A stretch of DNA of 35,464 nt from Candidatus Falkowbacteria bacterium S5_I03 (GCA_019248265.1 JAEHGX010000011.1:1-35464), one strand, 5' to 3'; positions 15,070 through 23,088 are shown, numbered from the stretch's first letter. Translations and numbers: made by a program. Notes: generated by a model from the letters alone, not told the origin.

Positions 15070-15714
15070 ATGGAAAATATTTCCGAGAAACATGTTAAAA
15101 AAATATTAATTGCCCTAGCTTTGTATCTGACCTCGCTTTTGGCAGCCAATACTTTAGGATTGAAAATGATGCCATTCTTTTTTAATTCCCATTTGTCGGT
15201 GGCCGTTTTTTCTTTTCCGATAGTCTTTTTGATAACCGATGTTATTGGAGAAGTTTATGGACGTAAAATTGCTAAGTTATTTGTGCTTGCCGGTTTTATC
15301 AGCACCGCCTTGTTTATTGCTTATTCCTTTTTATCGCTCGCCTTGCCGTGGTCGCCGGATGGGAATTGGCTAAAGGCTGGTTATGGCCAAGTTTTCGGAA
15401 CTTCTATTCGCTTAGCCATCGCTTCTTTGGCCGCTTTTTTGATCGCGGAATATCAGGACGTCTTGTCGTTTTTCTTTTTCAAGGAAAAGATGGGAATAAA
15501 AGTTTTTTGGTTGCGCTCCTTGCTTTCCAATTTGTGGTCGCAATTTTTTGACTCGGCGGTGTTTATGGTAATTGCTTTCGCCGGCATTTATTCGTTTAAA
15601 ACCATGATGAGTATTATTATTTCTTGGTGGCTATTCAAGGTTATTATGGGCGCGCTTTATACGCCCTTATCCTATATTGGTATTTATTTATTAAAAGGGA
15701 AGCAAGTAAAATAA
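15070..15714 (+). CDS. yhhQ: Queuosine precursor transporter (YhhQ/VUT family)
   Basis: This 214-residue integral membrane protein has about six helices. The family marks are AANTLGLKMMPF, SFPIVFLITDVIGEVYGRK and, later, SLLSNLWSQFFDSAVFMVIA. E. coli YhhQ imports preQ0/preQ1, and relatives in pathogens import queuine, to supply the queuosine made at position 34 of GUN-anticodon tRNAs. The gene is preceded by a leader with a conditional terminator and is followed after 1 base by a COG1478 ligase gene, so the two form an operon. No Shine-Dalgarno site is visible. As a reduced-genome organism it probably salvages the base rather than making it; no queuosine biosynthesis gene is in the window. 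Confidence 0.93.
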   Translation: MENISEKHVKKILIALALYLTSLLAANTLGLKMMPFFFNSHLSVAVFSFPIVFLITDVIGEVYGRKIAKLFVLAGFISTALFIAYSFLSLALPWSPDGNWLKAGYGQVFGTSIRLAIASLAAFLIAEYQDVLSFFFFKEKMGIKVFWLRSLLSNLWSQFFDSAVFMVIAFAGIYSFKTMMSIIISWWLFKVIMGALYTPLSYIGIYLLKGKQVK

Positions 15715-15715
15715 T

Positions 15716-16417
15716 ATGATAGTCAAAGCAATCAAAACTAAAATATTTAAAGAGGGTGATAATTTATTTTCTTTTATTGTCCAGCATCTTAAAAAAATTC
15801 CCGAGGACGCAGTCTTAATAGTTACTTCAAAAATTGTTTCTTTGTCTGAAGGGCGAGTCGTTGATTATCAGGGCGAGGCGGCTAAGATTGAGCTTATTAA
15901 ATCAGAAAGCGATTTAGCAATTCCGACCAAATCTGTTTGGCTGACAGTTAAAGATAAGATGGTGATGGCTTCGGCGGGGATAGATGAATCAAACGCGGAC
16001 GGGAAATTAATTTTACTGCCCAAAGATAGTTTTAAAACGGCCTCTATTTTACGTCTCAAATTAAAAAAACAATTTAAGCTTAAACAACTGGGAATAATTA
16101 TCACCGATAGCCGCACCGTTCCTCTCCGAGCGGGAACAACCGGAGTGTCTTTGGGATATGCCGGTCTTCAAGGACTGAAGCAATATCGTGGCCAAAAGGA
16201 TATTTTTGGCCGTAAATTTGAATTTGCTCGCGTGAGTGTTGTCGATAGCTTGGCCGCGGCTGCCGTTTTAGAAATGGGAGAAGGGGATGAGCGTTGCCCG
16301 TTAGCGCTAATTAAAGAGGCATCATTAAAATTCCAAGATCGAATTAACCGGCGGGAATTAGATATCGATTTAGAAGAAGATATGTATGCGCCTTTTTTTG
16401 CTAAGGCGAAAAAATAG
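15716..16417 (+). CDS. COG1478 (CofE-like) gamma-glutamyl ligase family protein
   Basis: The 233-residue protein resembles the F420-0:gamma-glutamyl ligase family. Marks include VLIVTSKIVSLSEGRVVDY near the N-terminus, the central IIITDSRTVPLRAGTTGVSL, and SVVDSLAAAAVLEMGEGDER. CofE adds glutamates to coenzyme F420, but no other F420 gene is here. Family members in Chlamydia act as folate polyglutamate synthases (FolC2), a plausible alternative. It starts 1 base after the yhhQ stop, so it shares the leader-controlled transcript. A role in processing the imported base or a pterin/folate is inference. Confidence 0.8.
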   Translation: MIVKAIKTKIFKEGDNLFSFIVQHLKKIPEDAVLIVTSKIVSLSEGRVVDYQGEAAKIELIKSESDLAIPTKSVWLTVKDKMVMASAGIDESNADGKLILLPKDSFKTASILRLKLKKQFKLKQLGIIITDSRTVPLRAGTTGVSLGYAGLQGLKQYRGQKDIFGRKFEFARVSVVDSLAAAAVLEMGEGDERCPLALIKEASLKFQDRINRRELDIDLEEDMYAPFFAKAKK

Positions 16418-16421
16418 GGGC

Positions 16422-16450
16422 TTGACAATAATGTTAGAATAATATAACAT
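16422..16450 (+). promoter_or_regulatory. Promoter of the DUF2178/XRE operon
   Basis: -35 TTGACA (16422-16427), a 17-bp spacer and -10 TAACAT (16445-16450). The predicted start of transcription is near 16457, which is the A of an in-frame ATG, so the mRNA may be leaderless. Confidence 0.75.
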
Positions 16451-16475
16451 AGAGATATGTTAATTAATTCTAACA
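16432..16475. promoter_or_regulatory. Twin 18-bp palindromic operators over the promoter
   Basis: Two sites, each TGTTA-N8-TAACA: 16432-16449 (overlapping the -10) and 16458-16475 (just downstream of the start of transcription). Site 2 read in reverse complement matches site 1 at 15 of 18 positions, and the centres are 26 bp apart. The downstream XRE regulator is the natural ligand, giving autorepression. Confidence 0.7.
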
Positions 16476-16855
16476 TTATGACTATTAAAAAGTATCAACG
16501 TGTCAAGATTGTTATCACCGTTATCTTGGCCGTCATTTTCAGCCAAGCGGTGATTTATAAAAATTATATTATTCCACTCGTAGCCCTGATTGTTGCCTCG
16601 CTGATTCTGCTCTATTTGCGCCGGCAGGTGAAAGAGGTAATTGCCGACGAACGCGATTATGCGATTGCCGGGAAAGCCGCTCTCTGGTCTATCCAGATTT
16701 ATAGTTGGGTAGCTGCCATCTCGATGATTATTCTTTATGCTCTTCGGGATTTAAACCCCGCCTATGAGCCGGTAGCGATGACTTTAGCCTTTTCTACCTG
16801 CGGCTTGATGCTCCTATATTCCGCCATTTTTCGTTATCGCAATCGTTATAAATAA
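16457..16855 (+). CDS. DUF2178-type membrane protein
   Basis: The 132-residue protein has four predicted helices (about 18-32, 37-53, 74-93, 103-124) with an acidic/charged segment between helices 2 and 3 ([20 protein letters not shown]). This resembles small DUF2178 membrane proteins that pair with an XRE regulator. The ATG at 16457 may be read from a leaderless m[13 protein letters not shown] from the ATG at 16478 is the alternative. It is followed after 2 bases by the regulator gene. The role is unknown. Confidence 0.75.
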   Translation: MLINSNIMTIKKYQRVKIVITVILAVIFSQAVIYKNYIIPLVALIVASLILLYLRRQVKEVIADERDYAIAGKAALWSIQIYSWVAAISMIILYALRDLNPAYEPVAMTLAFSTCGLMLLYSAIFRYRNRYK

Positions 16856-16857
16856 AT

Positions 16858-17049
16858 ATGCAGAATAGGATTAAAGAGTTAAGAGCTAAATTAAATATTA
16901 CCCAAGAAGAATTAGCGCGCCTTGCTGGTGTCCGGCGGGAGACGATTGTCTTCTTGGAGCAAGGGAAATATAACCCTTCTTTAAGCTTGGCTAACGAGGT
17001 TGCCAAAGCTTTAAAAAAGAAGATAACTGAAGTATTTATCTTGGATTAG
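16858..17049 (+). CDS. XRE-family transcriptional regulator
   Basis: This 63-residue helix-turn-helix protein of the Cro/C1 type has the HTH at about residues 12-33 ([20 protein letters not shown]), followed by the family's third and fourth helices ([20 protein letters not shown]). The length matches stand-alone YozG-like regulators without an effector domain. It starts 2 bases after the membrane protein gene and probably represses its own operon through the twin operators. The membrane partner may modulate its activity, but that is inferred. Confidence 0.92.
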   Translation: MQNRIKELRAKLNITQEELARLAGVRRETIVFLEQGKYNPSLSLANEVAKALKKKITEVFILD

Positions 17050-17125
17050 CAACCAAATTTACTCAATATTTTACATTTCTTTATTTAATGATTAAAATGG
17101 TTAGCATAACCTTATTAATCTTATT

Positions 17126-17911
17126 ATGGAAATAAATAAAGCCCTACTCGACGTTGACCCTTCTCGCTATACAGTTTATCAGCTGCTTGATTATGTTAAA
17201 GATAAAGTTAAGATTGAACTCATCCAGAAATATGAGGACAATCTTTTTTTATTTAAAACCGAGCCTTATCTCGATAGTCTTTATAACTATGCCCATATTT
17301 TAGATGATAAATTTAGGGTTGAAGATTTAGCGCTGATTAAAGATTTTTTTAATGGAGACGCTTTTCGGATTAAGACGCTCGCCGATAAAAATTCTGCCGA
17401 TATTCTGTTAAATGCCGGTTTTACTTTACGCGATAGTGGCTACGCTATGCGCGTCTCGGGTTTAAAAAGTTTATCCGTTAATTATAGTTTGCCAGAGGAA
17501 GCCAAGATAGAGGCGGTCACAACGGAATCGTCTTGGGATGATTTTGGGATAATTTTTTCCGAAGCCTTTGATAAAACAACTGCTGAGTTTGATCAGAAAT
17601 TTGGTTTTTTAAAGAAGTTTGTTTTGGACAAGCAAGAAAAACAGCTAAACTTCTTTTTGCTTTATGAAAATGGAATTCCTGTTTCCAGTGGTGGCTATTA
17701 TGCCTTTGATAATTTTTCTATTGAGAATATCGGAACCCTAAAAACGGCTCGCGGCCACGGTTACGCCGGATTAATGATTAAATTTTTATTGCAAGAAGCT
17801 AAAAAATTGGGCTATGATGAAGCCTGCTTGGTGGGGTCGGAAATGGCGGTCTCTATTTATCAGAAAGCTGGTTTTGAAATTTTGTCTAAAAATAATACTT
17901 TTATCAAATAA
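17126..17911 (+). CDS. GNAT-family N-acetyltransferase
   Basis: In this 261-residue protein, the C-terminal ~130 residues are a GNAT domain. The acetyl-CoA-binding motif A appears as TLKTARGHGYAGLMIKFLLQ (about 205-224), and the motif B region as YQKAGFEILSK near the end. The N-terminal ~120 residues are a second, degenerate alpha/beta half (DSLYNYAHILDDKFRVEDLA), as in two-domain GNATs. The substrate is unknown. It ends 3 bases before glmS and is probably co-transcribed with it, which could point to amino-sugar or envelope metabolism. Confidence 0.85.
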   Translation: MEINKALLDVDPSRYTVYQLLDYVKDKVKIELIQKYEDNLFLFKTEPYLDSLYNYAHILDDKFRVEDLALIKDFFNGDAFRIKTLADKNSADILLNAGFTLRDSGYAMRVSGLKSLSVNYSLPEEAKIEAVTTESSWDDFGIIFSEAFDKTTAEFDQKFGFLKKFVLDKQEKQLNFFLLYENGIPVSSGGYYAFDNFSIENIGTLKTARGHGYAGLMIKFLLQEAKKLGYDEACLVGSEMAVSIYQKAGFEILSKNNTFIK

Positions 17912-17914
17912 TTT

Positions 17915-19708
17915 ATGTGCGGCATCGTCGGTTACTTAGGAAAAAAATCAGCTACCCCCATCCTCCTATCGGGTCTTAAAAGATTGGAATATCGCGGTTA
18001 TGACAGCGCGGGAATTTGTGTTTTAGAAAATGGCGCGTTGAAAACTTTTAAAAAAGAGGGTCCGATTAAAATGTTGGCTGCGGAATTGGATAAACAAAGT
18101 TTAAATAGCCAAATTGGTATTGCACATACGCGTTGGGCAACGCATGGCCAACCTAATGAAACTAACGCGCATCCGCATTACGATTGTCAGCATAAGATTG
18201 CCGTGGTCCATAATGGGATTATAGAAAATTTTGAAGGTTTGAAAATTCTATTGGCAAAAGAAGGCCATAAAATTGTTTCCGAAACCGATTCGGAAGTCAT
18301 TGCGCATTTAATTGAAAAATTTTATCACGGCGATTTAGAACAGGCGGTCTTGGAGGCCGTGAAATTATTGGAAGGGACTTTCGGGCTGGCGGTTATCTCC
18401 GAAAGTGAAAAGAAATTAGTGGCCGCCCGTCGCGGCTCGCCATTAATTTTAGGCATCGGACCGGATGAAATATTTATTGCCTCCGATGCTTCGGCGATTA
18501 TTGAATATACCAATCAAGTTGTCTATTTAGAGGATAATGAAATTGCTACTATCTCTGAACAGGGCTATGAAGTTAAGAGTTTGGATGGCCATAATGCCAA
18601 CAATCAAGTCACGGAGATTAAATGGACAATCGATGAAATCGAAAAAAGCGGGTTTGAGCATTTTATGCTTAAAGAAATCTTTGAGCAGCCAAAAACTATC
18701 GCCAATGCTCTGCGGGGGAGAATTAAGGATGGTAAAATAAAACTCTCGGTTAATTTTGATGCCAAAAAAATAGATAAAATTATTATTACCGCTTGCGGCA
18801 CCAGTTGGCATTCAGCTTTGATTGGTAAATATTTATTGGAGAAAATTGCCGGCATGCCGACAGAGGTTGATTATGCTTCTGAATTTCGTTATCGTCACCC
18901 GATTGTTCGCGACAACAATTTATTGATTGTTATTTCTCAATCAGGGGAAACGGCTGATACCTTGGCGGCTTTAAGAGAAACTAAAAATTGCCAAACTTTA
19001 GGTATCATCAATAGCGTCGGCTCAACAATTGCGCGCGAAGTTAAGTCCGGAATTTATTTGCATGCCGGGCCGGAAATCGGCGTGGCTAGCACCAAAGCCT
19101 TTACTTCCCAAGTCGCATCTTTAATTTTGCTCGCCTTATATATTAAAGAGCAAATTAGCGGCGAGCTCGATCAGGCTCTTAGCGACGAATTACTAATTAT
19201 CCCTGAAAAAATTCAGACTATTTTAGACCAGGCGGAAAACATTAAAGCAATTTCTCAAAATTTTGTAAGCGCCAAGAATCTTTTATATTTAGGGCGGGGA
19301 ATAAATTTTCCGGTAGCCCTGGAAGGAGCTTTGAAGCTAAAAGAAGTTTCTTATATCCACGCCGAGGGTTATCCGGCGGCGGAAATGAAGCATGGTCCGA
19401 TCGCGCTTATTGATAAAAACATGTTTGTAGTTTTTATTGTTAATCACGGGCCGATTTTTGAAAAAATCGTCAGTAATATGCAGGAAGTTAGAGCGCGGGG
19501 CGGACGTATTATCGCCATTACCGACGTTAAAGACGCTGCCGTTGAAAAATTATCCGAGTTTATTATTACCGTTCCCAGCGTTTCCGAGGAGTTATCGCCA
19601 CTCGTAAATATTATCCCTTTGCAGCTAATGTCCTATTATGTAGCCAGCGCTAATGGAATCAATGTTGATAAACCGAGAAATTTAGCTAAGTCGGTTACGG
19701 TCGAATAA
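17915..19708 (+). CDS. glmS: Glutamine-fructose-6-phosphate aminotransferase (isomerizing)
   Basis: GlmS makes glucosamine 6-phosphate from fructose 6-phosphate and glutamine, the first step to UDP-GlcNAc and peptidoglycan. The 597-residue protein starts MCGIVGYLGKKS; Cys2 becomes the N-terminal nucleophile of the glutaminase domain. The TRWATHGQPNETNAHPH and VHNGIIENF motifs follow. Two SIS domains carry SQSGETADTLAALRETKNC and STKAFTSQVASLIL. It ends with the typical PRNLAKSVTVE tail. The length is normal. There are only 3 bases upstream, so there is no glmS ribozyme. Confidence 0.98.
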   Translation: MCGIVGYLGKKSATPILLSGLKRLEYRGYDSAGICVLENGALKTFKKEGPIKMLAAELDKQSLNSQIGIAHTRWATHGQPNETNAHPHYDCQHKIAVVHNGIIENFEGLKILLAKEGHKIVSETDSEVIAHLIEKFYHGDLEQAVLEAVKLLEGTFGLAVISESEKKLVAARRGSPLILGIGPDEIFIASDASAIIEYTNQVVYLEDNEIATISEQGYEVKSLDGHNANNQVTEIKWTIDEIEKSGFEHFMLKEIFEQPKTIANALRGRIKDGKIKLSVNFDAKKIDKIIITACGTSWHSALIGKYLLEKIAGMPTEVDYASEFRYRHPIVRDNNLLIVISQSGETADTLAALRETKNCQTLGIINSVGSTIAREVKSGIYLHAGPEIGVASTKAFTSQVASLILLALYIKEQISGELDQALSDELLIIPEKIQTILDQAENIKAISQNFVSAKNLLYLGRGINFPVALEGALKLKEVSYIHAEGYPAAEMKHGPIALIDKNMFVVFIVNHGPIFEKIVSNMQEVRARGGRIIAITDVKDAAVEKLSEFIITVPSVSEELSPLVNIIPLQLMSYYVASANGINVDKPRNLAKSVTVE

Positions 19709-19728
19709 AGGTTTAATTTAGCTTTTAT

Positions 19729-19756
19729 TTGCATTTTTTAAAGAAATCAGTAAAAT
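19729..19756 (+). promoter_or_regulatory. Possible promoter of tRNA-Ser(UGA)
   Basis: -35 TTGCAT (19729-19734), a 16-bp spacer and -10 TAAAAT (19751-19756), lying 32 bases before the tRNA. A second -10-like TATATT lies at 19772-19777. The call is weak. Confidence 0.4.
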
Positions 19757-19787
19757 AAAACCAGTAGCTACTATATTAGAATAATTA

Positions 19788-19874
19788 GGAGAGGTGCCAG
19801 AGTGGTCGAATGGAACAGTCTTGAAAACTGTCGTCGGTGCAAGCTGACCGTGGGTTCGAATCCCACCCTCTCCG
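19788..19874 (+). tRNA. tRNA-Ser (anticodon UGA)
   Basis: An 87-nt class II tRNA. The acceptor GGAGAGG pairs with CCTCTCC, followed by G73. The anticodon arm ACAGTCTTGAAAACTGT gives anticodon UGA for UCN codons. A long variable arm and T-arm GTGGGTTCGAATCCCAC follow. CCA is not encoded. Confidence 0.95.
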
Positions 19875-19876
19875 CG

Positions 19877-19915
19877 TACAAAATAAAACAACCAATTTGG
19901 TTGTTTTATTTTGTA
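19877..19915 (+). terminator. Long perfect hairpin after tRNA-Ser(UGA)
   Basis: A 19-bp perfect inverted repeat (19877-19895 with 19897-19915). The right half is T-rich (TTGGTTGTTTTATTTTGTA), so it can act as a terminator for the tRNA transcript. Confidence 0.75.
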
Positions 19916-20045
19916 TTTGAAGGGGATTCGAACAGGTTGGAAGCGAGACGCGAGTTGAGGCGGAAGCCGAAACGAACGGATTAGAGTCGGACGAAGCTCC
20001 GGGGGAGCTTCGGACGCCAACCTTGGACAAGTGAGCTTTTTTTAT
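19916..20045 (+). ncRNA. Candidate structured RNA, G+C-rich island
   Basis: This stretch is about 58% G+C, counted over 19921-20040, in an A+T-rich surrounding. It can form an outer helix AGGTTGG (19934-19940) with CCAACCT (20017-20023) and a strong inner hairpin CGAAGCTCC (19992-20000) with GGAGCTTCG (20004-20012) around GGG. A small GGC-GGAA-GCC hairpin lies near 19959-19968, and a run of Ts follows at 20037. No conserved protein is encoded on either strand. It could be a small RNA, a remnant of a mobile element, or part of the tRNA 3' trailer. Strand and ends are inferred. Confidence 0.45.
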
Positions 20046-20098
20046 TAATTATTTTGTGGGTTTAGTTTTGGGGACATTGATTTTCAATTTTTAGAATT

Positions 20099-20116
20099 TA
20101 TGCTAAAATAAGCATA
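20099..20116 (+). promoter_or_regulatory. Extended -10 promoter with overlapping palindrome
   Basis: TGC followed by TAAAAT (20104-20109) upstream of the metallopeptidase gene. TATGCT (20099-20104) and AGCATA (20111-20116) form a palindrome over it, a possible operator. Before the start codon lies AACCTCCTAAT, the opposite of a Shine-Dalgarno site. Confidence 0.45.
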
Positions 20117-20132
20117 TTAACCTCCTAATATT

Positions 20133-21896
20133 ATGAAAATAGAAAAAAGATTAAGCACGGTCGATGATGTACCGAAGAATAAGAAGGAACAATTAACGCC
20201 TTCTCTAATGATAGATTTAATTGAGGATGATAAATTTGTTTCCGAATCGGAGAAAGCGCTTTTGAAGGCCGAAGATAATTCGGAATTGATAAAAATTAGA
20301 AGCTCTCTAGAGAAAGAATATGCTAGCCAGGATCAGGAGGTTAATTCTTTTTCAAGAGAAGATTTTATAGATAACGATATTAAAGAGGAGAGGGCTCGCG
20401 CTGAAGATCAATCAAACCAGGGGCTTTTGCATAGATTAGCGTCTAATAAAATAATTAGTAAAATAGTATTGGGCCTGGGTTTTGCTTCGCTAGTTTCAGG
20501 GAAAGCCGAAGCGCAAGATAGCAATCAGAAAAAGCAATTTAGCAATAAGACCGAGCAATATAATCCAAACTTGGCGGGTGGCCAAACAGGTAAAGATAGT
20601 AATTTTATTGCAGAAAAAATAAAAAATATTGAAAATCCTTCAGTATTCAAAGACACGGGAATAGATGTTGATGTTCCTAGTAATGATAAAAAACGCACCC
20701 CTGATTATCTAAGTAGAAATTCTGCGTTTGAGTATACGCGTCGTTATGTGCCTACCTCAAAGAAGTATCAGGAAACTTTGCAAAAAGCGGAAAGAATGGA
20801 TTTAGTTTTAAAGATTAAAGATAATTTTCATGCTAATGTTATTACCTTGGCCTATGATTTAAATTTTTTAGATCCAAATTTAGAAAAAGAAAAATCAGCG
20901 TTGCAAGCAGAACAAAAAACTTTCAGCAATTATGACTTAAGTTATGGGGATAGTCCCGAAATAAATGCTCATCGACAGAAATGGAGGGTCTGGGAAGAAC
21001 AAGTTGAACAAAAAGCTAAGGGTTGGTTTGAGGCTAATGACAATTTAGATTATGACCCACACGCTTACATTTCTCAAGAAAAAGCGTGGTTAGAAAATTG
21101 GATTAAAAATCCCGAGTTTTCTAGAAGAATTAAAAATTATAATGATAAGATGGGAGCTAATAAGATTAAATGGAATTGGGTTGCCATGAATGATGATGCC
21201 TCTGCGCGCCAAGCTAGCGCCACTATAGAAAATAAAACTCCGGATGCCTATCAGGTAAAAACTAGAGCTCTAAATGAATTAGAAAAGTCAAAAAAAATCT
21301 ATGTTAATCCCATCAGGTCTGAAAACGTTTTTGGCGCGCCGGTAGTCGGCCAGTATTTTGAAGATGACCATTCTATTGCTTTAAATGACGATAGGACCGC
21401 AGGGGTGCCAGTGCACGAATATACTCACGCCTCTGGCCTTGATGAGGAGATTCTTAAAGTATTTCAGGCCAAAGGTCTTTCTTTGGATAAATGGCAGGAA
21501 TACGCTCAAAATTTAGGTTGGGACGGGATTGAACAAGCTAAGAATTCTAAGAATTTGATTTTTGTTAAAAATAAAGAAAACGGTGCACGGGTTACTAAGT
21601 TTGCCACCGTAGATGATTTAAAGAATCTAGGGTTTAGCGAGAATGACATATCCTCTCTTGGTTACCAGCTTTTTGGCCACGAAGTTTATCCGCGCTTGAT
21701 GGAAATACGATATTTAGAAAAAATTACGCCCGGCCAAATTTTTAACGACCAGCAAATTGAAGAATTAATTGAAAAATATAAGGGGAAGCATTCTTTTATG
21801 GAATATTTGCCGGCTGATAAAATAAAGACAATGTTCAATGAATGGGCCTCGGCTGATGATAAAGAGACTAACCCTGATTCATCGCGGTCAGCTTAA
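20133..21896 (+). CDS. Putative HEXXH zinc metallopeptidase, membrane-anchored or exported
   Basis: This 587-residue protein is not recognised as a known family. Residues 1-105 are charged and probably cytoplasmic. A hydrophobic segment (about 110-125, KIVLGLGFASLVSGKAEAQD) resembles a membrane anchor or a late signal sequence with an AEA site. A long charged, mostly helical region follows. HEYTH (H428, H432) in VPVHEYTHASGLDEE is a zinc-binding HEXXH motif, and a later HEVYPRLMEIRYLE may hold the third ligand. Zinc protease activity is inferred from the motif. It has its own promoter and is not tightly linked to neighbours. An N-terminal cytoplasmic domain before the hydrophobic segment is unusual for a secreted protease. 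Confidence 0.75.
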   Translation: MKIEKRLSTVDDVPKNKKEQLTPSLMIDLIEDDKFVSESEKALLKAEDNSELIKIRSSLEKEYASQDQEVNSFSREDFIDNDIKEERARAEDQSNQGLLHRLASNKIISKIVLGLGFASLVSGKAEAQDSNQKKQFSNKTEQYNPNLAGGQTGKDSNFIAEKIKNIENPSVFKDTGIDVDVPSNDKKRTPDYLSRNSAFEYTRRYVPTSKKYQETLQKAERMDLVLKIKDNFHANVITLAYDLNFLDPNLEKEKSALQAEQKTFSNYDLSYGDSPEINAHRQKWRVWEEQVEQKAKGWFEANDNLDYDPHAYISQEKAWLENWIKNPEFSRRIKNYNDKMGANKIKWNWVAMNDDASARQASATIENKTPDAYQVKTRALNELEKSKKIYVNPIRSENVFGAPVVGQYFEDDHSIALNDDRTAGVPVHEYTHASGLDEEILKVFQAKGLSLDKWQEYAQNLGWDGIEQAKNSKNLIFVKNKENGARVTKFATVDDLKNLGFSENDISSLGYQLFGHEVYPRLMEIRYLEKITPGQIFNDQQIEELIEKYKGKHSFMEYLPADKIKTMFNEWASADDKETNPDSSRSA

Positions 21897-21921
21897 AGCC
21901 ATGCCTTATAATCAACAACCG

Positions 21922-21930
21922 TGCTATACT
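21922..21930 (+). promoter_or_regulatory. Extended -10 promoter of the xylF-like gene
   Basis: TGC followed by TATACT (21925-21930), without a good -35. A small stem (AAGCTA with TAGCTT, 21937-21957) lies in the leader. Confidence 0.5.
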
Positions 21931-21966
21931 TAATATAAGCTATATTTTATTAGCTTTAGCAATAAT

Positions 21967-23013
21967 ATGAAAAATAAAATTATTTTGTTGTTGGCGCTGC
22001 TGATTATTATTTCCGGGACGGTCTATTTAATTAGCGACTTTTTAAAAAACAGTTCGGAATTTTCCCAAGAAGCTAAGCCGGTTGTCATCGGTTTTTCTAT
22101 GGGCACCACGCGGGAAGAGCGCTGGTTTACTGATCGCGACCTATTCGTCAAAAAAGCTCAAGAGCTGGGAGCGCTGGTGAGTGTTACTTTGTCCGACTAT
22201 GACGTTGATAAGCAAATTTCCCAAATAGAGGGGTTAGTTAAACAGGGTGTAAACGTGATTGTAATTATACCGGCTGATTCTCAAAAAATTGCTCCGGCCA
22301 TAAAAATCGCCAAGGAAGCCGGGGTAAAAGTAATTGCTTACGATCGCTTGATAGGGGATAGTGATATTGATCTCTATATTTCTTTCGATAATGTTAAAGT
22401 CGGGCAAATGGAAGCACAAAATATTTTAGATATCGTTGATAATGGTCGCTTTGCTTATATTGGCGGTTCACCCGATGATAATAATTCGGTTTTGCTAAAA
22501 GAAGGCTCCATGAAGGTTTTGGCTGATAAAATTGCCAGTGGCGACATCGATTTAGTTATTGATGAGCCGACTCCTAACTGGGACCCTGAAGAAGCTTATA
22601 AGACAGTCAAAGATTATTTGAAATCCGGCAAGAAGCTTGATGCTATTATTGCCGCTAACGACGGCACTGCTTCTGGAGCCATTAGAGCACTGGCAGAATT
22701 TAATTTAGATGGGAAAATTCCGGTTTCTGGACAAGATGCCGAATTAGCGGCTCTACAACGAATTGTTGCCGGTACGCAGACTTGCACCGTTTATAAGCCG
22801 ATAGCCGATTTAGCCAATAAGGCCGCCGAACTAGCCGTTGCTTTAGCCCGCGGCATGAATCCGGAGACTGTTAATTTTACGGATAATGGTAAAATTCAGG
22901 TGCCGTCTTACTTTTTAGAGCCAATTGCTGTTACTAAAAATAATTTAAATGATACGGTGATTAAAGACGGTTTTCATACTTATGATGAAATTTATCAGAC
23001 ACCAGTTAAATAG
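21967..23013 (+). CDS. XylF-like periplasmic-type sugar-binding protein (orphan)
   Basis: This 348-residue protein is a type I periplasmic-binding-fold protein close to D-xylose-binding XylF. An N-terminal hydrophobic segment (about 4-24) anchors or exports it; no lipobox cysteine is present. Family marks are IGFSMGTTREERWFTDRDLF, YDRLIGDSDIDLYISFDNVK, GGSPDDNNSVLLKEGSM, ISGQDAE (here VSGQDAELAALQRIVAGTQT) and VYKPIADLANKAAELAV. It ends like XylF in NLNDTVIKDGFHTYDEIY. No ABC permease or ATPase gene is adjacent, so it may serve a remote transporter or a sensory role. It has its own promoter. Conservation over the whole length is striking. Confidence 0.92.
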   Translation: MKNKIILLLALLIIISGTVYLISDFLKNSSEFSQEAKPVVIGFSMGTTREERWFTDRDLFVKKAQELGALVSVTLSDYDVDKQISQIEGLVKQGVNVIVIIPADSQKIAPAIKIAKEAGVKVIAYDRLIGDSDIDLYISFDNVKVGQMEAQNILDIVDNGRFAYIGGSPDDNNSVLLKEGSMKVLADKIASGDIDLVIDEPTPNWDPEEAYKTVKDYLKSGKKLDAIIAANDGTASGAIRALAEFNLDGKIPVSGQDAELAALQRIVAGTQTCTVYKPIADLANKAAELAVALARGMNPETVNFTDNGKIQVPSYFLEPIAVTKNNLNDTVIKDGFHTYDEIYQTPVK

Positions 23014-23046
23014 AGTTATTATTGAGGATTTAAAGGGATTTTAGTA

Positions 23047-23075
23047 TTGACAAAGCTACATTTTAGTGATTTAAT
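23047..23075 (+). promoter_or_regulatory. Sigma70 promoter
   Basis: -35 TTGACA (23047-23052), a 17-bp spacer and -10 TTTAAT (23070-23075). It would start near 23082, just before a hairpin, and serves the gene at 23168. Confidence 0.6.
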
Positions 23076-23088
23076 ACTGACATAAAAT

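Noticed and set aside
17049-17125. GGTTAGCATAACC palindrome (17099-17111) as an operator for the GNAT gene
   Set aside because: Short and isolated; no second site or matching regulator identified.
17126-17914. glmS ribozyme upstream of glmS
   Set aside because: Only 3 bases separate the upstream gene from glmS.
19718-20030. Open frames on both strands across tRNA-Ser(UGA), e.g. minus-strand frames with a GGIRTHG-like segment
   Set aside because: They read through a tRNA and its terminator, a well-known source of false genes.
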